From contig NC_092674.1 of NCBI RefSeq assembly GCF_964355755.1, positions 30,368,001-30,432,000 of the forward strand: a stretch of 64,000 nt of DNA. The letters are read 5' to 3'. The stretch comes from Antedon mediterranea (Eukaryota; Echinodermata; Crinoidea; Comatulida; Antedonidae). Each line of letters starts with the position of its first letter. Position 1 is the first letter of the stretch. The notes under the pieces were generated by a model. The model was not told where the DNA came from. It searched no databases and was given only the letters and a program-made list of their open reading frames with translations. Both the position numbers and the translations under genes were made by a program. Of the stretch, positions 36,183 to 48,000 are shown one piece after another.

Positions 36183-36412
36183 ACACAAAATCAAAATCGG
36201 TCCCTCGTTGAATAAAATGGTTATTATTGTACTCGTATTTCTTAATTATAAAACACTTTGATAATAAATAAAATAAAAAAAAATATTAATAATTATCAGT
36301 TTTATAAATTACAAAGTCTCTTTAGATTCTAAAGTTTAATAATTAAAATTAAAATTTAATAAATAATTCTATTACGTACAAAGTTTTCAGCAGACGACGA
36401 ATATACCGAAAC

Positions 36413-39400
36413 ATGGCGATGACCGGTGTGTTTTCCTTGTTTTTACGAACATGTCCTGCACCAGTAACTTTATTTCCACTTACAAAAGCTTATATTATAC
36501 GAAAATACTGCACATCAAAAAGTGTATCAGATGTTTTAAAATTGGATATTCTACAGACGACGGGAAATATTATTACGAACCCGGTAACTTAGTTTTGTTG
36601 TTAGCCCCCACGTCCACAACATGCATGCTAGTGAATTAGAGAATAGGCTGACTCACTCACACTCACAGCCTTATATGCCCCGTGGAAATTGACCTAGCTT
36701 GCCAGGCCTACTTAGCTGGGACTGTAAGAGATTAACGACTCAACCACATGACCTCTTTTATTTATTTATTATTATAGACTACTTTCTTTATATTTCTCTA
36801 TGTTTAAAATAATTTATAATAATATACAATTTTCCCAATTTTGTTTCTGTATGTTTTTTTAGGGATGGGTACAAGCTATTCGTTCACATAAAGGAATATG
36901 TTTTCTTGATATCAATGATGGTTCATGTATTGACTCCCTTCAAGTGGTAGCAAAGTCAGATGCTATGCCAGAGTAAGTCGGAATTATTATTTCGATTAAA
37001 AAAAAAAAAATAGCGTAGAGTAGAATTCAGGATTGTTTAAACGGGAGAGCGCTAATATAATAAATTTTATTAATATTATTATTTATATATATATTAGTAA
37101 AATAATCATAGTTTGTCAAAAATATATATCAAAAAGTGGTTAATATTAATTTAATTTTAGCTATCAAGCAGGGAGCATGCATTTTTTTTTATTGCTTTAT
37201 TAAACAATGAAAAAAAAACAACTTTAAATTATTATTTTTTTCCAATTATGAAGTGAAATAACAATTGGATGTTCAGTACAGATAGAAGGATCGTTGGTAC
37301 GAAGCAAATCCCCAGGCCAGTCCTCAGAACTCAAGGCAGATATTGTCAAAGTCATTGGAGAGTGCAATCCACAGGTAAATGTTACCTCTCATTTAGATTC
37401 ATTAGATAAATGGTCACAAAACCGAGTCCACATTTCTATGACATTATTAACTATAACACAAAACAAGATAATGTAACTCTATATGCACCACTCCACACAC
37501 ATGACAGTATGCATACAAATTGCAATGAGCTAGAGCCAGAGTGGAGAAATAGCCTTCAACAATGAAGTTTGCTCTAAGAGTACAGCAACACTCATTGGGC
37601 CTGCAGTGTCTTGCTGGTATAGTAGGCTGCTACTCTGGGCCTGCAGTGTCTTGCTGGTATAGTAGGCTGCTACTCTTTCACTTCAGTATACCATCATAAC
37701 TAATTTTTTTCTAATAACTATTTTACAATAACAATATTCTATTTTCGTTGTCACACAGGAGTATCCGTTCAAACCAAAGGCACGGTATCATGCAGACTTT
37801 TTGCGACAGCTTCCTCATCTACGATCAAGAAACAATATTTTTAGTTCATTGTTAAGAATTCGGAATGCGGCAACAATTGCGACTCATAAGTTTTTCCAAG
37901 ATAGAGACTTCCTGAATGTACACACCCCGATTATCACGTCCAATGACTGCGAGGGCGCTGGAGAACTGTTTGCTGTTAAGGTTTGCGCTGTTCTTATATG
38001 TACAAAGCACTTTCATGGAATGTTATTTTTATTTTGTGCATGCAAAAAAAAATTACATTAAGACAGATTTTAAAACTCAAATTCTATGTGCTGCACAAGT
38101 CATAATATATATCTCGGTATCTTTATTTTTAAAAACATGACAATTCACTGAGGCAAATAAAAATCTGTAGCAGCCAAACATTTTTTAATAATTTCATACA
38201 AAAAAAATATATAAAAAAAAACCCAAAAAACAAAAGAGAAGCAGCAAAATTGAAAATGTTCGTAATAAAAATAATATAGGAATAATAATAGTTTCAACAT
38301 GTTGTATAATGTATTTTTTCAGTCTGCAAATACAAAAGTAGAGGATGTCAATTTTTTCAATGTTCCTGCATATCTAACTGTTTCTGGTCAGTTACATTTG
38401 GAATGCATGGCATGGTAAGACTTTAGAAATAATTTCTTAAGCTCTGTCTACACTATCAAACTTTATGTGATGTGCCCATATATGGACATGGTGATTTCAT
38501 ATCACTACCATATTTGAACATCACTACCATATTTGGGCACATCACACTTTATTAGTCCAACTTGTTGATAGTGTAGACAGAGTTTAGATAGTCTCACTCC
38601 ACTCCTGCTGTGTAAATAGATATCTTAAAATGTCTTGTCTGATTTTCATAAATTTGTTTGGCCCATGGGACTGTGTGGGGTAGTACACTATCTTTTGTGT
38701 TCTGTCTATTTAATAATATATTTCTTTATTATATAAGTTCTCATAGCAAAGTGTACACAATAGGGCCAACGTTCAGGGCTGAGAACTCGAAAAGTCGTAA
38801 GCATTTATCAGAATTCTACATGGTTGAAGCGGAGATTATTAATACAAAAACAATAGAAGATTTAACACAAGTAAGAATAATGTTAATGAAGATATCAAAT
38901 AATTGTTTTACGGTCATGGACTAACAGACAAACAGACAAAATTACATATTTCCTTTTCACAATCCATTCTCCACTAATTTATTATATCCATAACGCATTT
39001 TAAGTAAAGTGAAAAAAAAAAACTGAATATAAACATTGTGTAAGTTTTTGTACTAAAATTAATTTACATTACTGTATATTTAGTTGATTGAAGATTTTGT
39101 AAAAGAAACAACACAGCATGTTCTTGAGGAAAGATCAGAAGACGTTTGTTTATTTCACAAGCAAGTAGCGCCAGGTCACAGGGTACAGTATACTGTATAA
39201 TTATTAAAATGCCTTATTTAATATTTCATATGAATGTTACTTGTGATTGAATAATCATAATATAGATCATGTTATATAACACTTAAATAAATTCCTGTCA
39301 TTTGATTGGACGATTGTGGGTCACATGGCATGCAATAGTATGATGATGATATTAAACTTTTTGTTTGGTTCTTTTCTTACAGGAAATCATTGATAAAATG

Positions 39401-40976
39401 CTGAAATGTAATTTTAATATGTAAGTACTGTATTTTAATAATAATAATGGTAGTCATATATAGCGCCTAATACAATATTTCTAAGCATTTTTCACACTAA
39501 AACGATCCATAAAATATCCTAACCAAAAAAGTTAGAAAAGCAGAGGAACCATTTACACCGCTCCTTCTCCAGCACTTTGAAGCTCCCACGTGAAACTAAG
39601 CGATCAACATACTTGCACATTTTAAGACAACAACATTTATTTTAATTTGCTACATATTTAGTATATCATACACAGAAGCAATTGCACTCTTGGAGAAGAA
39701 CTCAGACAAATTCATCAATAAACCATTTGTAAGTAAAAATTTGTTTTTTGAAAAAAATAGAAATGTAAATCAAGAGTGTAGAGTAGAGTTGTAGCTTAGT
39801 GGTTGATATGCTTGACTACCGATTCAAGGATCCTGTGTTCAAATCCTGTCAGATGCCAGGATTTTTCTTCTCATGACAGGAACAACTTCATTACCACAGA
39901 CTTGTTTAAGACTTTGTTTATGGAGAGAGTCTTGTGTATATGTTTGTCTTTTGCCACCTTTGAGGAGGATAGTGAATTAATTTGCTTCCTTCGCAATTTG
40001 CCATAATATATTAAAACAATCTGTACTTCTTTTCATTTTTAGTGGGGCTGTGATTTGAATACGGAACATGAGGTGTTTTTGGTGCATTATTTTGATGATA
40101 CACCAACATTTGTAGTAAACTTTCCAAGCGAAATAAAAGCATTCTATGCAAGAGAGAATGACGACAGTCCACAGACGGTAAGGCTTTCTCTTTACTCCTC
40201 CTTTACATTTAGAATACAGTATTTGTCTAAAATTCACAATAGCGCAGTTTAACTTTTAAATAATATACTATAGTTTTATGTATAGGTCTTACAATGATGA
40301 AGGTGTTGCCCGAAAGTTCTGCTAATTTTTCTGGCTGTTTTACTTTATCGTTTTGATTTAGCTTTTCGGTTTTTTTTGTATCTCCATTGAGATCCAGCCA
40401 CTGATACCCACAGCATTGTCATTTTTTCAGTAATTTTCCTTTGGATTTATATATATATATATATATGTTTTATATTTTATGTATCCCTTTAATTTTTCAT
40501 TCATGTTTAAAACTTTGTAAATCTTGTCTGTGTATTGTGATTTTAAAGTTTTATTGTAAGTTTTTAAATATGTTTTTATGAATGTTTTTAATCTATTGCT
40601 CTAAACAGGACTAACAGGTGCAATATATGGTATGCTCTTTAATCCTGTATGAATAAGTTAAAAAAAATCTCATACTTACTCTTTGAAGTACGACTGTTTC
40701 CAACAGGTATCAGCAGTTGATTTACTGGTTCCTGGTATTGGAGAGCTAGTTGGTGGAAGTCTCCGAGAAGAAAGAACAACTGTTTTAGAAGAAAAACTTA
40801 AAAATAATGGTTTATTAGATGTGTACGATTGGTACGTAGATCTACGAAGGTTTGGTTCGGTACCACATGGGGGTTTTGGATTAGGGTTTGAGCGGTATCT
40901 ACAGTTTTTGTTGGGGGTAGAAAATATAAAAGATGTTATACCATTTCCACGGTTTACTCATTCCTGTAGATTATAA
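36413..40976 (+). CDS. NARS2: Mitochondrial asparaginyl-tRNA synthetase
   Basis: Eleven exons: 36413-36583, 36863-36972, 37254-37374, 37759-37980, 38323-38414, 38738-38870, 39084-39182, 39383-39420, 39662-39728, 40043-40177, 40707-40976. They join in frame to 485 residues (human 477). The enzyme charges mitochondrial tRNA-Asn with asparagine using ATP. The N-terminus is Arg/Lys-bearing and hydrophobic without acids, as expected for a mitochondrial presequence. Then come an anticodon-binding OB fold (about 58-135), class II motif 1 (region [17 protein letters not shown]), motif 2 ([16 protein letters not shown], about 251-266) and motif 3 (GLGFER, 454-459). The end PFPRFTHSC matches the family. 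Exon 3 uses a weak acceptor (ATTATGAAG) and exon 4 a weak donor (AAG/gtttgc), but the frame and the homology need both. Confidence 0.95.
37598..37676. repeat. Two-copy direct repeat in NARS2 intron 3
   Basis: GGGCCTGCAGTGTCTTGCTG and GTATAGTAGGCTGCTACTCT together occur twice in direct succession without differences. Confidence 0.8.
38439..38585. mobile_element. Palindromic MITE (AAGCTCTGTCTACACT family)
   Basis: In NARS2 intron 5. Both arms are present (AAGCTCTGTCTACACTATC ... GATAGTGTAGACAGAGTT). A central stretch with CACTACCATATTTG is duplicated. Confidence 0.8.
39785..39900 (+). mobile_element. tRNA-like SINE fragment
   Basis: GTTGTAGCTTAGTGGTTGATATG and GTGTTCAAATCCTGTC resemble tRNA A and B boxes. 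The same family ends 19620-19720. It lies in NARS2 intron 9. Confidence 0.55.
40340..40480 (+). repeat. LINE-like 3' segment shared with 2630-2760 and 8480-8605
   Basis: TCCATTGAGATCCAGCCACTG, ATACCCACAGCATTGTCA and CCTTTGGATTTATATATAT recur in the same order in the duplicated blocks. It lies in NARS2 intron 10. Confidence 0.6.
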
Positions 40977-40979
40977 TTT

Positions 40980-41225
40980 ATGAATAACCAATGAGCTGCT
41001 AGAGTGCAGACTCCAATGTTATGACTGTTTAAAATAATCAATGAGCTTCTATAGATTGGCTGGAGTGTGGACTCCAATGTTATGAATGTTTAAAATAACC
41101 AATGAGCTTCTATAGATTGGCTAGAGTGCAGACTCCAATGTCATGACTGTTTAAAATAATCAATGAGCTTCTATGGATTGGCTATAGTGCGGAATCCAAA
41201 GTTATGAACGCTTAAAATGAGCAAT
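40980..41225. repeat. Four-copy tandem repeat after NARS2
   Basis: Units of about 60 bases (AACCAATGAGCTTCTATAGA, TTGGCTAGAGTGCAGACTCC, AATGTTATGACTGTTTAAAA) begin four bases after the NARS2 stop codon. The 3' UTR of NARS2 therefore probably contains the array. Confidence 0.8.
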
Positions 41226-42007
41226 GGAGCAAATATAACGGCTATTTAATATGATTGTTACACAGTCACACACAACTACACCTGTGTAATAACATCCATA
41301 TCAAACTCAATTCAGGATCCCATGCACTTGGCTGTACAGTATATCTGAAGAACTATTACAAAGTAATAGAGCTGTACTGAAAGAGTCAATGAAATACATT
41401 TTCAACAAAGTTCATGTTCAAGTTCTCTTTTATTGAAAATACATTTTATCTATCGCAAAACTACAAAAGCTAAAAGTTAAAAAAGAAGCTGCTAGGGTTG
41501 TAATTTATACATGTAAATGACAACACAGAAAACTTACAATGCTTTATCGGACATCACACACATTTTGTAATGTTTTTTTATGATCACCAGATGTGATTAA
41601 ATATTATAAATAACCACAAATTTATCGTTGTTTTTTATCTCTTTTTGGCAAGAACAGTGATGTTACATTCACAATATTAATTTTTATTTCCTTGATATTA
41701 AAGAACAATTATGGATGGAAGACACATTTGTCTTTGATTCTGATTTACTGTACCTGCACAAATAAGCCCAGAGTGTTTCAAAATTTATTGAGTTTAATAG
41801 AGAGTGATGATGAATTCAAAATTATCATAGAGTGTAAGTTTATGAAGTAGTACTGATTGTATACATACAAATCATTTATTTAGTGCGATGTACGGATCCT
41901 GTTAGCATAGGAATAGTGTAAAAGTAGGTCTCATTCGAATAGGTACAGTAAGGACGATTCATGAACAAACAATTAAACATTAAATGTATTCAAATCTATT
42001 GGTCAAA

Positions 42008-45000
42008 TTAGGAAGATACGTTGATGGTCTTGTAACCAGTAAGGTTCGTTAGTTCCTTGGAGTTGAACCCAACGATAAATTGACGACTTCCGCTGCGCTT
42101 TGGTGTCAAACGAGCATTCAGTTGAACATTCTCATTTCCCCTGATGTGCCTAAACAAAATATTACAAAATGTTATTAATGATATTAATTAATAATATATA
42201 TCATTGATACTCAAAATACTGGACACCCACCCCAATATGTCTGGTTTTCCTGAAATTCTGAATGTATTTATAATGGTAAAAAATTATAATTATTTAGAGG
42301 TCAAGAAGAGTCTGACTGTGGGAGGGGTTGTTATTCAGTCCATTAATGGATTCATTGATTGTACTTACTTGTATGGAATGCTCTTAGAGCCTTCTATGCC
42401 AGGACCTTCTACACGGAACACACACTGGGTCAGGTTGATCTCTAGCGGGTTGGTGAACTTTACAGTTAAATTGAAGGCTTCATCAACAGTCACAGTACTG
42501 TCATCAACCTATAAACCACAACAACATGGATTCATTCATACAATTTTGTTATATATTTACATAATATACAGGGTTCTTAAACTTACAGCACAAAATATTT
42601 TTATACCAGTTCGTATTTACATAATGATATGAATATCTTTATCATTTAATTTGGCTTATAAATAAGCTCCGTCTACACTATCAAATTGTATGTGGAAAAA
42701 AAATGTGACGTGTTCTAATAGACATGATGATGTCATATCAATACCATATTTGGGCACATTACACTTTTTATCAAACTAGTTTGATAGTGTAGACATGGCT
42801 TTAAACTTACAGACACATCCAGATCTGGTTTGGTAAGACTTAAGTCATATGTACCAGAGAAAGCCTGCTTGGTTTGCTGGACTCCAGCCATTATAAAAAA
42901 CTTGATGGCTGCATAGTCAACTAACTCTGGTATGTACTGCTCTGCTTCTACTTTGAACACCAATGTTGTTGCTGAGAAAAGAGCAAAGTATTACTCATTT
43001 AAAATTGTAATATAAACACAGATATTGAAACAATTTGCCTGGGTTAAAGGTTATGTTGACATACAGTATTCACCAATCAGATATTTCCCCTAAATACTAG
43101 GTATTATATCAATGTACATTCATATATAAACAGATATTGAAAATATTTGTTTACAATTGTCTAGGTTATTAGCTTGTGGACATATTCACTAATCATAGAT
43201 ATTTTCCTTAATACTAGGTTGTTCACTGTGATATTCAGATTATAATTTTTTTTAATTTTAGGTGTACATATACAGAATACGTGAGTGAGTGGCCGAGCGG
43301 TTAAGACAGTGGAACCGTAATTACGTAGCCATAACATCGGCAGGGATTCAAGGCTCACTCACTCCATGGTTCTGGTGGTAGAACGAGTCTTCTCGGATAA
43401 GGACTATAAACCGTAGGTCCAGTGTACACATCTAGCTCGTGTGCACTTTAAAGAACCTAGTACATCTTTCGAGACGAGTAGGGGGTTACCCCGGTGTATT
43501 AGTACACCGGGGGTTACCCCGGTGTATTAGTACATCACAGCCACTGATCACCAACTGGGCCCTCTGGGAGACCAGTCTTTGACTGAAGAGGTTACCCAGT
43601 ATAAATATATATTTCAATTCAACTGTGAATACAGATGCTTATAATGACATATTATTAGGTAAAACAATTGATATAGGTAAATAAATCACAATTATAAAGA
43701 AAATTAACAATGACATAATCATATTATTGGTGTAACCCATTTCCAGCATAAAAACTTACAAGCATTTGCCTTCAGTTCCGCGTATTTCTTATCACGGATA
43801 GCGATTCCTGCGACCACACCAGTATAGTACACAGTCTTGCCGTTCACGTTTACAAACAAATTTCTTTTCTCTGAAGTTGTGTTCTTAACGGTGACCTTGA
43901 CATCAAAGTCTTTTCCGATCTTGACATCGTCAGGAATGTTGACGGAGAAGCTGACATCGGTTGAGACGTGCTTTTGGAGACGTTTCTTCCTGCGTATGCT
44001 ACGGAGTGCAGTTGCCACTGAAGTACGCTCTTCAACTGAGCCTGTAGTGAATATTTATAAACAATATTTGTTTATTATAATTCTGTAATACAGCATCTGA
44101 TGTTTTTCACATGTGACGGCTGTATTATGGAAGGTTATTTTAAATTAGGATATAATTGTCACATGTGGGAAATATGATATAGTACCAAGAATTTGCTTAA
44201 ATGTTTAGTTAACTGCTGTTCAAGAAATACAATTTTCCTTCGTACATTTCAAACAAAACTGTTACAGCAGTTTTAAGAGCCCTAGTGGATGGAAGAAACA
44301 AATCTATTGAAATTTATGGACACTTTTCACACAAAAAATACAAGAAGTCAATCAACCAAAACTCTAAATGTTCCAGCATGGAACAATATTTATGGAAAGA
44401 GAATGTTTAATTATAGAGCATCAACCTTATGGAATAATCTTCCTGTACATATCCGTAAAAATTATGAGACACTTAGTCAAGTTGAAATTAAACATCTTGT
44501 ATAACTTCTATTGTACATAGTTTTAATATAGCTTTTACTTTTATTTTTCTTGTATTTTTTTCCAAATCTGGACCTCTTGGGAGACCAGTACTTGTGTATT
44601 GAAAGAGCTATTCCAGAATAAAGAAAGATTTGTATTGTATTGTATTGTATCTAATAACTCACCCTCTCTAAATTTATAGTCATTAGTAACATCATGTCTG
44701 GCGTATCTTCCAACAGCCTTTGTGCTCATATTCATGCCTACATAGTCTGAATCGGTATCAATGACTGAAAAGTTCTAAACATCAAGGAATTTGAGTTAAT
44801 ATTAAACATTAATAAATACTACCAATCATGAAATTTGCAGATAATGACAATTCAAAAGATAAAAAATTAATTTTAATAATGATTAATAAATAAAAAAATT
44901 GAAAAGACAAATAACTGTGCATACCCTTCCATCTTCACTAACTCTCCAATCAACCTTTTCAGCATTGACTTCCGCAAAGACAAATTTGGTGTCGTAATCA

Positions 45001-48000
45001 AGATAAACATGTCCTCTCTTGATAGCAGTCAAAGACGAGGGACCCATACGATAGATTCCGGCACTAGTCTCTTGTGGAGTGGCATCAACAGCCTGCCACC
45101 CTCCATAGCCGTCAGGAAGGTCAGCTCGAGCCATCCAGCAGTCATTCCAAACATGGAAATTCCTATAAGCAATAACATAAAATTGGACAAAAGTTGTGAC
45201 TTACAATAAGCAGTGGCATTGGGAAGTGTTGGATACAACATCAAAATGATACCAATCTAGAGACAAGCTGTGCAATATGGCACCATTTTACTCTGGGTGT
45301 TGGGGAAGAGGGATCAGGGGAAGAGAGCAATGTGCGCACACTCCTCTTTTGACAACTAAAATGAAATTATGAATTAATTCCAATTTCTCAAATTCAATAT
45401 ATTTTATATATGCTTCCACATTTAAAACAATCATGGACTTTTGTACTTTTAGCTGATTGAAGACAGTACAGTTGCGATGTGTTTTTTTTCTTACCAAATA
45501 CTGTCATCATTAAGGTCCTCCAGTGGATCACCATTGTCGTCGTAATGGTAATCCAGAGTGAGGTTGGCATCAGTGTCATGGGCTGAGCCAAAGTTGGTAG
45601 TGGTCCTTGTAGGTACACCAAGTGCTCTCATCACTAAAAGAATACAACCAGCAAGACATAAGATAACAAATATATAAGAAATAACTACAATAATGAATAA
45701 TATTTTGCCTCTAAAGTCAAATGTTTGTTTGAAACAGTTTTCTGCTATTTGGTGCCTGTATAGACAAGTTACTGTCACATGACTACAAAGACTGTTATTT
45801 GATTGGCTGAGTTCACAGCCCTCATCAAACTCACAATGGTGCATGGGTTCAAATTAGTTTTCTGCAATTTGTTAAAATTTTCACCTGGTTAGGTGTAACC
45901 TGAATCCAACCTACCCAACATAATTACACAATGACATTCATTAAAAACCTACATGTTGTGAAAACGGAGCCAAAAACCCAGCATTGTCCATATTTGACCG
46001 ACTGACCAGTCTTCATGTACTCTTCCAAGATGGCCACACTACCATTCCAAGTGGTTGGCGATGTACCATCTTCATAGTCTCCACTCCAGTTACCAACCAA
46101 AACGCCATCATCATCCTGGGAGTTCACCTGTTATAGAACAAACAAATGTTTTCTTTATGTTTCCTCAACTTTTTTATAAAATTGTTTCAAAAACAAAGTT
46201 GAATGAACAAAAAACCTACCATTGCAGACATAGCTCTCGTGACTTCGACAACATTAGAACGCTTTACTTGTGATAAGCTGGACCTTTCCAACAGAAGCAT
46301 GGCACACTCCAAGGCGACTGCCTCAAATTGACCTTGATACCAAGGACCGCTGCCAATCTGCTTCTTGCTACCGTAGAAGTACTGACCGTTTTCATTCATT
46401 ACATACTCGTTTCGCTCTTTGTCATCTTCCATGTACACATCACCCTCTAGAATTGTGGGGAAAAATGATTAAATACTGGGTGGTCAAAGTAATGTGTGTA
46501 CACTGGACCTACAGTTTATAGTCATTATAGTCATTATCCGAAAAGACTTGTTCTACCACCAGAACCATGGAGCGAGCGAGCCTGCCTCAAACCCTTGTAG
46601 ATGTTATTACTACATTATTAAGATTCCACTGTCCGTTTGGCCACTCATTCCTAAGTATACAAGGATGTAAACCACAAAGACACCAATTTAGATGTACTTA
46701 CTTTTGAACCATGGGTTAAAGAGCATAAATATATCGTCATCAAACTTCATCTCATTCTCATCAGCATTGTTCACCCTAGTTATCACAATCAGTTCATGTC
46801 TGCCGATGATCATATCAGCATCTCCAGGGTTGACACACAGGCAAACCTTGGTTCCTTTGCTGCTTACTAAAGTCACGCACCATTCGTCTTCCACTTTCTT
46901 TTTGGCAAATGGTATGATAATACGAGAGCCGTACGAAACACGGGGGCGATTACCTGGAATACAACAGAGAATTATTAGTATGGCAGTTATGGTGAGTTTG
47001 ATGAGGAGATGGACTGAGATTGCATTATGATATATATTCACCATTTTCAAGAGATGCAACCTGATGTATTGTTGCCAAAGACAGACTTTGAACGCCAAAT
47101 GTGGCTTGTCAACTAAGGGAATATTTTTGCCAAATGCTACACAATACAACTTTATTACTACCAATTTATCAAATGGTATCTGCCAAAAATGCAATACAAA
47201 ACCATTTGTCCTACTCCATATTTGGATGGATCAGCAGATATGGCTAATCAATTTCAGATTCAGATGGGTAAAAAAGTTGTGTACTGCTAATTATATTTTT
47301 TCTTTTAAATTAAGGCAACAATAAAACAAGAAGTAAAAAAAATGGAAATAAACATCTTTAAAAGTTGTTAATTAACAACAGCTGTTATTAATTACTTTAA
47401 GATATTTGAAAGGCAGCCACACCAAGGGCAACTTTAAGCATTAATGTAATAGAAAGTATGGAGGGTTCTCCATGTAGAAACTAATGAGTTGTTATAGAAA
47501 ATAAAAATGTCTAGTCATGATGAAGAAATTTTATGTATTTGAAGGTAATTCTAATTAAAACCATGGAGCTATACAAAGCCAATTTTATAGCTCCATGTTA
47601 GATCCATTCAGATTCAAGATTCAAGAAATTTTATTTGTCCATAAAAATGGAAATTCACTTTGCTTGGTAGATTAAAACAACAATATTGCAACAATTTAAA
47701 AACGTGCAGTATTATAACAGATTAAAAATACAAGATAAAAAGTTAAAAATACTGTTAAAAATGTAAAACTATTAAAAATTGCATTAACGTCTTACATTAG
47801 AATTAAAAATATGAATGCTATTTACAACAAAGGATTTTCTAGTTCTACAAAGATTTGCTTTTGGAGGTCGTAGCCTAATGCCTGATCTATTTAAGTTATA
47901 ACAGTATTCATGGATTTATTTTAGAAAAGTTCTTTAGCCCACATCACAAATTGTAAGGTTTGAAAAAAATGTGACAAAGAAATTACTATGAAATAGTTTT

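Noticed and set aside
42204-42632. 142-codon plus-strand ORF
   Set aside because: It overlaps transglutaminase exon 11 in antisense and has no codon or motif support of its own.
43283-43360. Possible tRNA gene (GGCCGAGCGGTTAAG)
   Set aside because: Only the A- and B-box-like parts are tRNA-like, no acceptor stem closes, and the sequence continues into a body shared by several dispersed copies, as expected for a SINE.
44289-44504. 71-codon ORF with LWNNLP motif considered as a host gene
   Set aside because: The motif and the following tail identify it as the end of a LINE ORF2, not a host gene.
46692-47030. 112-codon plus-strand ORF
   Set aside because: Antisense shadow of transglutaminase exon 3.
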